Source of the DNA: Hymenobacter norwichensis DSM 15439
GTDB lineage: Bacteria; Bacteroidota; Bacteroidia; Cytophagales; Hymenobacteraceae
Reading direction: 5' to 3'
Length of the DNA: 64,000 nt
Assembly (NCBI RefSeq): GCF_000420705.1
Contig: NZ_ATVL01000012.1
Coordinates: 124,001-188,000 of the forward strand
The notes under the pieces are model-generated. The model was not told the origin of the DNA. It saw nothing but the letters and a program-made list of their open reading frames with translations, and searched no databases. Both the position numbers and the translations under genes were made by a program. Shown one piece after another: positions 48,480 through 58,165 of the stretch; positions within the stretch are counted from its first letter, which is position 1, and the number at the start of each line of letters is the position of its first letter.

Positions 48480-49634
48480 TTAGAAAAGCACGCCGACGTC
48501 GAGGCGAAGCGACGTGTGGGTGGGCGTACTGTCATAAAGTCCACTACTATCAATACGATAATCGAAACGGGCTTCTACGTTAAGCATGGGTAACGAGCTC
48601 TGCCGGATAAGCAGCCCTACGCCTGCTGCACCTCCAATACTGTTAGAGCCGGAGATTTTCACTGGTACACGGGTCGGAGAAGGCTTATTGGAATCCTGGT
48701 AGATATCTTCTGATTTCTGGTTGAAATTGAAGCCGTACAGCGGACCAGCGTTGATATAAGGACTCAAGCTGCCGCTACCCATTGTGTAGCGAAACAAGAG
48801 CGGCACTTGCAATTGGGCATAACGAATGGCCAGCGTCCGGGTAGTGGTATAAACAGCGTTGCCATTATAGTATTTGGAAGGCCCATATTCGCCTCGGAAC
48901 GCTATATACATAGCCTCAATTTGCACTGCAAACCGAGTCTTGGTACGCACTAATACGAAAGCTCCCGCCTCGTAGCTGCCCTGAATTTTTTGTGGATCAA
49001 TGAGGCTAATTCCTGGAAAATTAAACCGGGTAGCATGCACCCCCCCTTTCAATCCAAACTGGGTTCGGGTGCCTCCCGGAGTGGCCACTAGCTTAGTGGT
49101 TTTCTGGGGGTAGCGGCAAGCGTTATAGTCTTTTACCAAACGGGTCATGCCACTGTAAGTGTAGGGATACTGCTGCTCGAATTTGCTGAAAGCAAAGTCA
49201 AAATCAGCACAGCCTGGCAGCAAGCGTAAGTACGCCAAGCGCGCTCTATCTGGTGGCACCTCCACTACGTAAGCGGAATCAGCAGGCTGTAAAAAGAAGC
49301 GTTGGCTACCGGCTTCGTTTTTACCCGAATATAAACTTACTGGGCCACGCACCAGAGGAGCCAAGAACCGAGCTGTTCCGTTTGGGCCAATAAAGTGGCT
49401 TTCCCATAACGCCCCTGTGGCATCACCGTAGCTGGAAGCCTGGGTAGCGCTGAAGTCAACTGGCGCTTGATTGGGCCGGCGCAACCGGAGGGTCTGTTGG
49501 TTGGGGCCCACAAACAGAACGTTGCCGCGTAAAGTGTCGCCAGCTGTGGTTAAAATGTAGCCTTGCTCAGTGTTTTGTGCGGCAGCAGAGGCAGTAACTA
49601 ATGCCAGGGCGCTGAGTAAAGAATAGAATTTCAC
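48480..49634 (-). CDS. Outer-membrane beta-barrel protein with N-terminal GDTLxGNV domain
   Basis: 384 residues with signal peptide (MKFYSLLSALALVTASAAAQ). The N-terminal part (about 21-150) has GYILTTAGDTLRGNVLF and a compact beta-rich region with one LPGCADFDF motif; the C-terminal half (about 190-384) has alternating Gly/aromatic strands ending SLRLDVGVLF, typical of PorT-like OMP beta-barrels. The paralogue at 49829-50953 shares the N-terminal motif and architecture. Function unknown; a surface or sensor role is inference. Confidence 0.75.
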   Translation of the reverse strand: MKFYSLLSALALVTASAAAQNTEQGYILTTAGDTLRGNVLFVGPNQQTLRLRRPNQAPVDFSATQASSYGDATGALWESHFIGPNGTARFLAPLVRGPVSLYSGKNEAGSQRFFLQPADSAYVVEVPPDRARLAYLRLLPGCADFDFAFSKFEQQYPYTYSGMTRLVKDYNACRYPQKTTKLVATPGGTRTQFGLKGGVHATRFNFPGISLIDPQKIQGSYEAGAFVLVRTKTRFAVQIEAMYIAFRGEYGPSKYYNGNAVYTTTRTLAIRYAQLQVPLLFRYTMGSGSLSPYINAGPLYGFNFNQKSEDIYQDSNKPSPTRVPVKISGSNSIGGAAGVGLLIRQSSLPMLNVEARFDYRIDSSGLYDSTPTHTSLRLDVGVLF

Positions 49635-49828
49635 CGAATATTAGTAGGGAGGACGTGAGCGAAAAGCTAAGGAATACACATACACACTGATCTGTATTGC
49701 TAGCGAGAGTCAGTTGGTAATGAGGCGAGGTTTATGGTTAGCTGTGTTTCATTTAAGGACCCAGATTACCCTCTTTGCCACGACAGAACCGCAAGATTCA
49801 TGAAGCGGCGAGAGTAAGGCTCGTACCC

Positions 49829-50953
49829 TTATTTGTGCATCCAGCAGTAAGCTAGCTGTAACCCAATGCTGCTTATGTTATTATAGGAATAATTGCGGTA
49901 TTCAGCTGCGAGGCGCACTTCCTGCCGATTGCTTATCGGTAGCAATACCCCGACCACAGCGTTGAAGTGAAGGGTAATACCCCCGGCATCAGATAAACTG
50001 AAAGAGTCTTGAAAATCTCCACCGCTGGTAGAAGTGCGCAGCTGATACGTTGTACGTTCATGGAAACGATAATTAAAGCCCACTCCTAACCCTCCGTACA
50101 GATTGGGGCGTTGAGGACGACCCAGCCGTTTGCCTAACGATACGCCAACGGTAGCTAAATTCGACTGTACACGAAACCGCTCTTCCGCCGGCTGATTAGA
50201 TGGCCCGGTTACAGTATAGCTGGGGGTGGTGAGGGGAAGATACAAGTAGCCCCCTGATAGGGTAATTTGTAAGCCACTGGCCCGTGTATGGATCCACTCC
50301 AAGCCCAACTGTCCGCCCCAGCCGGTAGCGCTAGTGCCAGGAGCTCTATAGGTTTGAGAAGATACTATGCGCATAGGGGCTATTTGCAGTCCGAAGCTCT
50401 GCCGCCACATGGATGTATAAGTTGTAGCGTTTTTCCAGCCGGGTGCTAGGCACTGGTTGTAGCGGGCCAGCATTTGCCGCACATTGACTTCGCTAAACCT
50501 GATGCGCAGTACCTCCGGGTCGCTTTGCACAAGTGTAGGGCAGCCCGACAAGTAGCGATTGAACAGCAAATGCCAGTTGGTTGGGGTTAGCTCATACAGC
50601 GTATCGGCAGCGGGAGGTAGTAGCAACAGGTTGTTGCCATTGGCATAGAGGCTGGCCGTACCTACTTGCGTGGGTGCTACAAGTAGCATCGAGTCGGCTC
50701 CGGTGGCTAAGCGTACATTTCGTCGGCGAACGGCCAACTGATTAGTTAAGCCATAGCCGCGTATTTGGTCGGCCCGAAATAGCTGGGGCCTACCACCTGC
50801 CGCTGGGTACAGGTAGACGCGTTGGCCACTTTTCTCGGCAACATTTCCTAGTAAAGAGTCTCCGGCTTGGGTAAGAACGTAGCCTGGCAGCCCTTGTGCC
50901 TGGGCTAAGTCTATTATGCACAACAAATAAAATAGAAGGTAAATACGCGCCAT
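49829..50953 (-). CDS. Paralogous OMP beta-barrel protein with GDSLxGNV domain
   Basis: 374 residues, signal peptide (MARIYLLFYLLCIIDLAQAQ). The N-terminal region has GYVLTQAGDSLLGNVAEKSG and LSGCPTLV, aligned with the neighbour at 48480-49634 (GDTLRGNV, LPGCADF). The C-terminal part has barrel-like strands (QSFGLQIAPMRIVSSQTYR, GGLGVGFNYRF, GLQLAYCW). It lies 194 nt upstream of the paralogue in the same direction, a tandem duplication that has diverged. Lower GC than the flanks. Function unknown. Confidence 0.72.
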   Translation of the reverse strand: MARIYLLFYLLCIIDLAQAQGLPGYVLTQAGDSLLGNVAEKSGQRVYLYPAAGGRPQLFRADQIRGYGLTNQLAVRRRNVRLATGADSMLLVAPTQVGTASLYANGNNLLLLPPAADTLYELTPTNWHLLFNRYLSGCPTLVQSDPEVLRIRFSEVNVRQMLARYNQCLAPGWKNATTYTSMWRQSFGLQIAPMRIVSSQTYRAPGTSATGWGGQLGLEWIHTRASGLQITLSGGYLYLPLTTPSYTVTGPSNQPAEERFRVQSNLATVGVSLGKRLGRPQRPNLYGGLGVGFNYRFHERTTYQLRTSTSGGDFQDSFSLSDAGGITLHFNAVVGVLLPISNRQEVRLAAEYRNYSYNNISSIGLQLAYCWMHK

Positions 50954-50996
50954 TTAGAATTAGTAGTTGAGAAAGGACAATTCAATTGCAAACATA

Positions 50997-51031
50997 CAAG
51001 CCGACCCATGCACTTAGTATAGGTCGGCTTG
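50997..51031 (-). terminator. Possible terminator after GH30 operon
   Basis: CAAGCCGACC (50997-51006) pairs with GGTCGGCTTG (51022-51031), 51 nt after the stop of the last GH30 gene. No clear T run, so moderate. Confidence 0.5.
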
Positions 51032-51081
51032 AGGTTAGAAAATAAAAGGAATGAAAGCTGACTTAATGAGGGATGCCGTGT

Positions 51082-52554
51082 TTACTTCACCACCATCGTC
51101 ATGATGGAGTGGGGCTTGCTGGTGGTTTGGGCGGCTTGGCCTTTCAGCCAAAGCTGGAAGGGCTGCTCTTTGTCGGTGCTGTTCATCACCACTACGGCCA
51201 CGCTACCATCGGTATTGACGAAGGCGGTGGATTGCAGCACGTCGCGAGTGGTGGTGGTGGCCACGCGGCGGGCACCGGGCCGCACGAACTTCGAGAAGTG
51301 GCCGATGTAGTAGTAGGCGTTGGTGTAAAGCAGCTTGCCGCTGCGCGTGTCGCCGATGATGGGAGCGTAGCAGAAGTTGCCAACGTGGTTGGGGCCGCCG
51401 GTTTCGTCGAGCAGGATGTTCCAATCGGTCCAGGCGACGGTGCCAGCGTTGAAGTCATTGATCATCGAGTTGCCGTACCGCTCGCCCAACTTCCAGTCAT
51501 TGATGCCAGCGAACTGGAAGTTCTCCACGCAGCCTTCCGTGAAAATTAGGTTTTTGTCGGGGTAGGTTTCGTGTACGCGGCGCAGGTTGTCGAACTGCAT
51601 GGCGCTGCCGGTCCAGGTTTCGTACCAGTGGTAGCCGATGCCCCAGAAGTATTTGCTAGCCTCAGGGTCGTCGAAGAGGGTGCTGGCGCGCTGGAACATC
51701 AGGTCGCGGTTATGGTCCCAGCCGATGAGTTTCCGGTCACCGAGGCCGCCTTTTTTCAGTGTCGGCCCGAGGTAGCCTTTCACGAAGTCGCGCTCCTCCT
51801 CGGCGGTGAAAATGCACGACTCCCATTTCTGCACGGCCATTGGCTCGTTCTGCACCGTGAGGCCCCACACGGGGATGCCCTGCCGCTCGTATTCCTTGAT
51901 GAATTTCACGTAGTAATCGGCCCAAGTCTGGCGGAATTCGGGTAGGAGCTTACCGCCTTTGAGCATGCTTTTGCTGTCCTTCATCCAGGCCGGTGGGCTC
52001 CAGGGGCTGACGTACATCGTGAGCTTGCCCCCGGCGGCGGCAATGGCCTGCTTGATGAACGGAATCCGGTACTGCTCGTCGTGCTTCACGCTGAAGGTTT
52101 TCAGCGCTTTGTCGTTGTCGGCTACGTAAGTGTAGCTGCCGCTGGAAAAGTCGGTGCTATGGATGCTGGTGCGGCCCAGCGTGTAGCCGATGCCCTTGGT
52201 GGGACTGTAGTAGGCTTGCAAAAACTCCTGCTGCTGGGCTTTCGGCATTTTAGCGAAGGTTTCGGCGGCGGCATCGGTGAGGGCGCCGCCAATGCCGAGC
52301 ATGGTTTGGAAGGTGTGGGTGGGGTCAACGAACACCGTAGGCTGGGTTTCCAGCGGCTGCGCTTGAGCCTGAAACGTCAGCTTGTCGGTGGCGGCGAGGC
52401 GCAGTTGGGTGTTGTCGGCGGTGGTGTACACCTGCACTTGCTTGCCGGCGGCCGAATAGGTTTTAGCCGGCGCGGCCGATTTGGGGGCTTGGGCTACCGC
52501 GGCACTTGCGCCAAGCGCCGACAGCAACAGGGAGGGCAGAAACTTTTTAAGCAT
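51082..52554 (-). CDS. GH30 family glycosidase (glucosylceramidase-like)
   Basis: 490 residues with a signal peptide (MLKKFLPSLLLSALGASAAVAQA). The (beta/alpha)8 barrel plus side beta-domain of GH30 is evident from TFQTMLGIGGALTDAAAETF, SPWSPPAWMKD and YYYIGHFSKFVRPGARRV. The acid/base is E237 in LTVQNEPMA and the nucleophile E340 in IFTEGC. GH30 enzymes act on beta-1,6-glucan, glucosylceramide or xylan. It is the last gene of the four-gene minus-strand operon and is more distant from the other two GH30 proteins than they are from each other. No T9SS tail, so periplasmic location is likely. Confidence 0.93.
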   Translation of the reverse strand: MLKKFLPSLLLSALGASAAVAQAPKSAAPAKTYSAAGKQVQVYTTADNTQLRLAATDKLTFQAQAQPLETQPTVFVDPTHTFQTMLGIGGALTDAAAETFAKMPKAQQQEFLQAYYSPTKGIGYTLGRTSIHSTDFSSGSYTYVADNDKALKTFSVKHDEQYRIPFIKQAIAAAGGKLTMYVSPWSPPAWMKDSKSMLKGGKLLPEFRQTWADYYVKFIKEYERQGIPVWGLTVQNEPMAVQKWESCIFTAEEERDFVKGYLGPTLKKGGLGDRKLIGWDHNRDLMFQRASTLFDDPEASKYFWGIGYHWYETWTGSAMQFDNLRRVHETYPDKNLIFTEGCVENFQFAGINDWKLGERYGNSMINDFNAGTVAWTDWNILLDETGGPNHVGNFCYAPIIGDTRSGKLLYTNAYYYIGHFSKFVRPGARRVATTTTRDVLQSTAFVNTDGSVAVVVMNSTDKEQPFQLWLKGQAAQTTSKPHSIMTMVVK

Positions 52555-52635
52555 AAAAGAGAAATAGAGCGGATACTTCCGCCTAGCGGCCCGCCAGCCG
52601 AGGAAAACCGGCGGGCCGCAGCTGAAAAAATGAGG

Positions 52636-54774
52636 TTAGTGGGTGATGACAAGCTGCCGTTGCAGCTGGCCTTCGGGCGAATCAATGCGAAGCGTATACA
52701 CCCCCGCCGACAGCAGCGCAACGTTCAGCTGGAAGTGGTTGGAGCCGGCATGCACGGTGTTGGCAGGGCGGGTAAGCACCGTTTTGCCGAGCATATCCAC
52801 CACGCGCACATCAAGGCTATGTGCCTGCTGGGCAGTGTAATCGAAGGCCACTTCCGACTGCGCCGGGTTGGGGTACACTTGCAAGCGGGTATCAGCTTGC
52901 GCGGCAGTAGTGGTGGCAGACAGCGCCGTGCGGGCGGCGGCGCCTTGGTCGGAGAAGTACCAGCGCTGGTTGTTGCCGCCGCCGTAGGTCCACTGGTGAA
53001 TAGCCGCGCCATCGGCGGTGGAGTTGTTTTGCACATCCAGAGCCTTGCCGCTGTACTTGCTGATGATGCGGTAAGTGCCGTCGCCGTTGCTAATCACCTG
53101 CCAATACTGGCTGTCCTGAGTCAGCCAATCCCACTGGTGCACCAGTGCGCCGTCGGCAGTGGAGGGGCCGGCTACATCCAAAGACTTGTTGCTGTTCAGG
53201 TTCACGATGCGCACGTAGCCACCGCCGGCGTCTACCAACTTCCATTTCTGGTTGGCGGCACCTACCCAGCCCCACTGCTGCACCCGGCCGCCGTTGGCCT
53301 GCGAGCTAGCCGATACTTCGAGAGCCTTACCGCCGTTTTTGGAGCTGATTTCGTAGATGCGCCCAATGGCCGGGCCGCTCGGCGTGCTGCCGGTAGTGCC
53401 GTAGTAGTTGCCGCCGCCGGGGTAGTTCACGATGCCGTTTTGGTTGGGCGAAACGGCTGCCACCGTGGAGTTGGGCACGCAGTTGGCAAACAGAATGTTA
53501 TTGAGCACTTGGTTCAGGCCCGCCGTGCCATCTACAATGTAGGGCGGGTTGATGTGCATGAACGCCGCGTTGTTCTGGTTTTCGAAGCGCTTATACGTCC
53601 AGTGGCACCAGCCAATGCCCACCGAGTTGAGGCTGCGGGCCGCGTCGCGCATCCAGGTATCGGTGTTTTCGCCGGTTTCTCCTACCCAGATGGGCACGTT
53701 GTTGTCGGTGCGGAAACGGGTCAGGTTGCCGATGGTGCGCAGGTTGTTGGGGTTGCCACTGTCCACGCTGTTCACATTGTTGTCGAGCAGGTAGCCGGTG
53801 CCGCTGTAGCGGTGGGAGTTGTACACCAGGTTGGCGTTGTTGGTGAAGGTGCGCTTCTCCATGTAGTTGTAGTCGTTGCCCCAGCCATTGCCCTCAATCA
53901 TCAGCAAGTGGTTGTCGCCTTGGGCCCGCACCGTATTAATAAGGCGCTGGAATACGTCGTGAATCTGCTGGTTGCTGGGTACGTTGTTGGGCTCGTTGAT
54001 GAGGTCGTACATGGCAATGCGCGCATCATTGCGGTAGCGCTGGGCAATGGTAGCCCACAGCCGGTCGGTGATGTTCTGGTACACCGGCTTGTTCCACAAG
54101 TCCAGCCGCGTGAGGGCATCGGCAATGTTGGCGTCGGTGCCTTGCGAGCCGGGGGCGGCGTGCAAATCCAGCACCACGTACATCTGGTTGGCCGCGGCCC
54201 AGGCCAGCGTGTTGTCAATCATGCGCCACGCCTCCATGTTGGCCGCGTCGTTGAACAGCTGGTTGCTGTTGTACCAGTTGGTGAGCGAGCTGACGTAGGA
54301 ATCGTAGCTGACGGTGCCGCGCAGCACGCTGTTGCGCACGGCCCGTTGGGCGGGCGTCAGAAACAGGTCGTAGTGCAAGGGCAGCCGCACGCAGTTGAAC
54401 CCCTTGGAGGCAATGTAATCGAGGTCGGGCTTCTGGATGAAGTTGTTGCGGTAGTTCTGGTAGAAGGTTTCCACCGCCGCGTCGCTCATACCAAAGTTGT
54501 AGAGCGTTTTTTTGACGCTGCCCTGCGTGGCTTTGCCATCAAGGCCTGGCCAGCCTGGCTTCACAATGTAGCCTTCCTGCACGGCCCAGCCGCCCAGGTT
54601 CATGCCGTTCAGGATAACCTCCTGGTTGCTGGCATTCACAATGCGGCCGCCATCGGCCCGTAGAAAACTTTGCGCTGCTGCCTGTTCCTGCTGGCCAAGG
54701 CTGAGGCCGGCCGCTAGGGCCAACGTGGTGCATAGCCGCCGCGCTATGCCTGAGAGAGTGAGGGTTGTGTTCAT
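52636..54774 (-). CDS. GH5 glucanase with ricin-type lectin and T9SS tail
   Basis: 712 residues from the ATG at 54774 (MNTTLTLSGIARRLC). Modules: signal peptide (1-35), GH5 barrel (about 40-430) with LPLHYDLFLT, acid/base E261 in LINEPN and nucleophile E366 in IWVGETGEN; a ricin-B/CBM13-type lectin (about 471-608) with three QxW motifs (QQWGW, HQWDW, HQWTY); and a T9SS type A sorting domain (about 631-712, VYPNPAQSEVAF). It therefore should be exported through T9SS. Sits between the two GH30 genes of the operon. The frame continues upstream to 55137, which is not used. Confidence 0.93.
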   Translation of the reverse strand: MNTTLTLSGIARRLCTTLALAAGLSLGQQEQAAAQSFLRADGGRIVNASNQEVILNGMNLGGWAVQEGYIVKPGWPGLDGKATQGSVKKTLYNFGMSDAAVETFYQNYRNNFIQKPDLDYIASKGFNCVRLPLHYDLFLTPAQRAVRNSVLRGTVSYDSYVSSLTNWYNSNQLFNDAANMEAWRMIDNTLAWAAANQMYVVLDLHAAPGSQGTDANIADALTRLDLWNKPVYQNITDRLWATIAQRYRNDARIAMYDLINEPNNVPSNQQIHDVFQRLINTVRAQGDNHLLMIEGNGWGNDYNYMEKRTFTNNANLVYNSHRYSGTGYLLDNNVNSVDSGNPNNLRTIGNLTRFRTDNNVPIWVGETGENTDTWMRDAARSLNSVGIGWCHWTYKRFENQNNAAFMHINPPYIVDGTAGLNQVLNNILFANCVPNSTVAAVSPNQNGIVNYPGGGNYYGTTGSTPSGPAIGRIYEISSKNGGKALEVSASSQANGGRVQQWGWVGAANQKWKLVDAGGGYVRIVNLNSNKSLDVAGPSTADGALVHQWDWLTQDSQYWQVISNGDGTYRIISKYSGKALDVQNNSTADGAAIHQWTYGGGNNQRWYFSDQGAAARTALSATTTAAQADTRLQVYPNPAQSEVAFDYTAQQAHSLDVRVVDMLGKTVLTRPANTVHAGSNHFQLNVALLSAGVYTLRIDSPEGQLQRQLVITH

Positions 54775-54937
54775 GGTGGGATTGGGGTTGGTTGTGAAAA
54801 GAAACTTCGGGGAATGAAACTTCAGAGAACGGAGCGGCGAACAGGTGTTAGGCAGGCAGAAACGGAGCGAACTATATAGGCAATGGGGTAAGCGTGAATA
54901 CAAAAGGAAAAGTGGGTGGACGCTGGTTACCAGCGCC

Positions 54938-56392
54938 TTACCAGACGTAGGTGCCCACGGCGCCAGCTTCCAGCAGAGAGGTGATGACCTTGCCGCGGTA
55001 CTGGATATCAAAGGTTTGGGCGTTGCTGCCGGCGTTGAGCACCACCACCACCTTCTTGCCGTCGGGCGTTTTGAAGGCCACGTTTTGCAGGTTGCCGGGC
55101 ACGTTGCTGGCAATGCGTACCGAACCCGGCCGCACAAACTTGGCCGCGTGCGCCACGGTATAGTAGGCGGTGTTGCGTGTCACGCTGTTACCCGAAATAG
55201 TGAGGGCGCCCAAGCAGGTGCTGCACCCGCCGTTGGTATGCGGGCCGTAATTCTGGTCGGCGGCCAAGTTCCACTCCAGCACGTTGCGGCTCCAGTTGCG
55301 GGTAGCCCCAATAATGAGGTTGTTGGTGTGCCAGTTCAGGTCGCCGGCGAAGTTGCCAGGGCCACCAATCCACTGCTCCGTGAAGTACACATTCTTGTTC
55401 GGGAAGGCGTCGTGCACCGTGCTCATGGCCGCAATGTTGCCGGCGTAGAGGTGGAACGCCGAGCCATCGACATACTGGCTGGCCTGGTTGTCGCGCAGCA
55501 CCGTGAGCGGGTACTCGGGCACATCAAGGTTGTGGTCGTAGAGGATGATTTTGGTGGTCAGCCCCGCTGCCTGAAACGCCGGCCCTACGTTGTTTTTAAT
55601 GAACGTGGCCTGCTCGGTGGCCGTCATCACCATGCTGGGGTTGTTCTGGGGGTTGAGTGGTTCGTTTTGCAGCGTCACCGCATCCACCCGAATGCCCTCG
55701 GCCTGCATGGCTTGCAGGTACTTCACAAAGTACTGGGCGTACGCGGCGTAATATTCCGGCTTCAAGGAGCCGCCAATGTAGCTGCCGTTGGTTTTCATCC
55801 AGGTCGGCGCGGTCCACGGGGAGCCCAGGATTTTGATGTTGGGGTTGATGGCCAGAATTTCCTTGAGCACCGGCACCAGGTTCACCTTATCGGGCGCAAT
55901 GCTGAACTGCGCCAGCGTGGGGTCGGGCTGGGCGGTGTCGTCGTAGGTGAATACGCTGGCATCCAAATCTGAAGCCCCGATGCTGATGCGCAGGTAGCTG
56001 GTGCCGATGTTGCTGGCGTCGGTGGCGAATAGCTCCCGCAGCAGCGCGGCCCGGTCGGTGGCGGCCATCTGGTTGAGCAGCTGAGCACTACCGCCGGTCA
56101 GCGTGTAGCCAAAGCCGTCGATGGTCTGGTACGTTTGGGTGGTATCGACGCTGATGGTCGGGTTCTGGCCCACCGCCGTTTTGAAGTTCAAGGCCAGCGT
56201 GCTCTTGCTGAACAGCGACGAGCGGTTGGCCGTGGTCAGCCACAATGCCACCTGCGACGGCCCTGTAGGCTCCACCGGGGGCGGCGGTGGGGGAGTAGGA
56301 TCGGGCGAGTTTTTTTCGCCGCAGCTCACAATGGCAGTTCCTAGCACCAGCGCCAACACCAAACGGGTAAACACGTAATCAGGCTTTTTCAT
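54938..56392 (-). CDS. GH30 family glucanase, lipoprotein
   Basis: 484 residues. N-terminal lipoprotein signal (LVLGTAIVSC) then a Pro-rich spacer (DPTPPPPPPVEPTGP), so the enzyme is tethered to a membrane. The GH30 barrel has QTIDGFGYTLTGGSAQLL, SPWTAPTWMK, acid/base E244 in TLQNEPLN and nucleophile E339 in YFTEQWIG. GH30 members of this sequence type are often endo-beta-1,6-glucanases. It resembles the protein at 56442-57866 across the whole length, including the C-terminal SLLEAGAVGTYVW, so they are tandem duplicates with different localisation. Confidence 0.93.
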   Translation of the reverse strand: MKKPDYVFTRLVLALVLGTAIVSCGEKNSPDPTPPPPPPVEPTGPSQVALWLTTANRSSLFSKSTLALNFKTAVGQNPTISVDTTQTYQTIDGFGYTLTGGSAQLLNQMAATDRAALLRELFATDASNIGTSYLRISIGASDLDASVFTYDDTAQPDPTLAQFSIAPDKVNLVPVLKEILAINPNIKILGSPWTAPTWMKTNGSYIGGSLKPEYYAAYAQYFVKYLQAMQAEGIRVDAVTLQNEPLNPQNNPSMVMTATEQATFIKNNVGPAFQAAGLTTKIILYDHNLDVPEYPLTVLRDNQASQYVDGSAFHLYAGNIAAMSTVHDAFPNKNVYFTEQWIGGPGNFAGDLNWHTNNLIIGATRNWSRNVLEWNLAADQNYGPHTNGGCSTCLGALTISGNSVTRNTAYYTVAHAAKFVRPGSVRIASNVPGNLQNVAFKTPDGKKVVVVLNAGSNAQTFDIQYRGKVITSLLEAGAVGTYVW

Positions 56393-56441
56393 AGCGCAAG
56401 AGCAAGCAGGAAAGAATAAGTAGTGGCGGCTGCACCAGCAG

Positions 56442-57866
56442 CTACCACACGTAGGTGCCCACGGCCCCCGGCTTCAGCGCCGAGGTCAGCAGCTTGCCTT
56501 GGTGGCGTAAGCTGAAGGTTTGGGGCATGGCGGTGTTGTTCTGTACAATCACCACTTTTTGGCCATTCGGTGCTTTGAAAGCCACGTTAGGCAGCGTTTT
56601 GGAAGCGGTAGACTGAATGCGCACCGAGCCAGGGCGGGCAAACTTGCTGGCGTGCGCAATGATGTAGTAGGCATCTTCGCGGGTCACGGTGTTGCCGTCC
56701 AGCGTGAGGGCGCCGCGGCATTCGGTGCAGCCGCCGGGCGTGTGCGGGTTCTGCTGCGGGTCGGCGGCCAGGTTCCACTCCAGCACCGTGCGCGCCCAGT
56801 TGCGGGTAGCCCCAATAATGAGCGTACGAACGTGCCACGGCAGGTTATCCGCGAACTTGCTTTTTGAGCCTACCCACTGCTCGGTGAAGTAGATATTCTT
56901 ATCGGGGTAGGCGTCGTGCACTTTGCTTAGGGTATCGATAGGGCCGGCGTAGAGGTGGAAGGCTGAACCGTCCACGTACTTGCGGGCTTCGGGGTCGTTG
57001 AGGATGGTGAGCGGGTAATCGGGCCGGTCGGCGTTGTGGTCGTACACAATAATTTTCGTGTCGAGCTTCGCCGCCTTGAAGCTCGGGCCGAGGTTCTTCT
57101 TCACGAACTCTGCCTGCTGCTCCGCTAGCATCAGCAAGCTGGGGTTGTTGCCGGGGTGCAGCGGCTCGTTTTGCACAGTTACGGCATCAATGCGGATGCC
57201 CTGCGCCTTCATACCTTGGATGTACTTCACGAAGTAGCGGGCATAGGCATCATAAAACTCCGGCTTCAACGACCCGCCTTTCGAGTTGTTATTGGTTTTC
57301 ATCCAGGTCGGCGGCGACCAAGGCGAACCGAGGATTTTGAGGCGCGGGTTGATGGTCAGGATTTCCTTGAGCACCGGAATCAGGTGCGCCTGGTCGGGGG
57401 CGAGGCTGAACTTGGCCAACGTGGGGTCGGTCTGGCCTTCGGGCAGGTCGTCGTAGCTAAACACCGCAGCATCGAGGTCGGAGGCCCCGATGCTCAGGCG
57501 CAGGTAGCTCACCCCAATATTGTTGCCATCGGTGGCAAAGAGTTCTTGCAGCAAGGCGTTGCGCTCCTTGGCGCCCATGCGGTGCAGCAGTTCAGCGCTG
57601 CCCCCGGTTAGGCAGTATCCAAATCCGTCAATGGTTTGGAAGGTCTGCTTCTCATCGATTTCAATAACCGGCGTGCCCGCCTGGGCTGCCGCGGTGCTCC
57701 AGGTTAAAGCAATTTGCGACTTAAATAGTACCGATTTATCAGGATTGGTTAGCCAGAACGCCGCTGCGCCTTTAGCCGGGCTGGCGGGTTTCTGCTGGCC
57801 AGCTGCGCCCAAATGCAGGGTAAGCAGCAGCACCAGCGAAAGGGTGGACTTGGAAAGAATAAACAT
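56442..57866 (-). CDS. GH30 family glucanase, secreted
   Basis: 474 residues with a signal peptide (MFILSKSTLSLVLLLTLHLGAAGQ). GH30 motifs: QTIDGFGYCLTGGSAELL, SPWSPPTWMK, acid/base E234 in TVQNEPLH, nucleophile E329 in YFTEQWVG. It is the promoter-proximal gene of the operon, with a leader of about 220 nt from the predicted -7 element at 58096-58103. Close paralogue of the next gene but lacking the lipoprotein anchor, so probably soluble in the periplasm or secreted. Confidence 0.93.
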   Translation of the reverse strand: MFILSKSTLSLVLLLTLHLGAAGQQKPASPAKGAAAFWLTNPDKSVLFKSQIALTWSTAAAQAGTPVIEIDEKQTFQTIDGFGYCLTGGSAELLHRMGAKERNALLQELFATDGNNIGVSYLRLSIGASDLDAAVFSYDDLPEGQTDPTLAKFSLAPDQAHLIPVLKEILTINPRLKILGSPWSPPTWMKTNNNSKGGSLKPEFYDAYARYFVKYIQGMKAQGIRIDAVTVQNEPLHPGNNPSLLMLAEQQAEFVKKNLGPSFKAAKLDTKIIVYDHNADRPDYPLTILNDPEARKYVDGSAFHLYAGPIDTLSKVHDAYPDKNIYFTEQWVGSKSKFADNLPWHVRTLIIGATRNWARTVLEWNLAADPQQNPHTPGGCTECRGALTLDGNTVTREDAYYIIAHASKFARPGSVRIQSTASKTLPNVAFKAPNGQKVVIVQNNTAMPQTFSLRHQGKLLTSALKPGAVGTYVW

Positions 57867-58095
57867 GCAGGAGTGGAAAAAAGGACGCAGCCCAAATGCC
57901 AGTGAGTAGCCGCCGTTACTGCTAGCGGGCTGAGGTGATGACGCGTGGCACTGGTAAAAAGGGGAGGAGGTGCGCGGCTATAAGCGCCGGGTTACAGAGC
58001 AAGCGGCAAGCAGTAGCGCCATCAGGCACGTGGTTCAGCTAAAAAGAAGTGCCGAAATAGCAGGCCAAGCGGAGTGCGCCGGGGACGGGGCCAAT

Positions 58096-58127
58096 CAAAG
58101 ATATCAGCACTGTATAGCGGAAAGCAA
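58096..58127 (-). promoter_or_regulatory. Promoter of GH30 operon
   Basis: On the minus strand TTG (58127-58125), overlapping block B, and TATCTTTG (58103-58096) are 21 nt apart, matching Bacteroidota -33/-7 geometry. Transcription would start near 58090, giving a leader of about 220 nt. Confidence 0.65.
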
Positions 58128-58165
58128 GCCTTGAAATCGGCCCGCCAAGCTCGCGTCGCCAAACT

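Noticed and set aside
52081..54663. Long 860-codon plus-strand frame opposite the GH30/GH5 genes
   Set aside because: It is antisense to two clear glycosidase genes with catalytic motifs, and its translation is low-complexity Gly/Val/Ala/His-rich, as expected for an antisense frame in GC-rich DNA.
54845..55972. 375-codon plus-strand frame opposite the lipoprotein GH30
   Set aside because: Antisense shadow of a gene with intact GH30 motifs; no recognisable domain.
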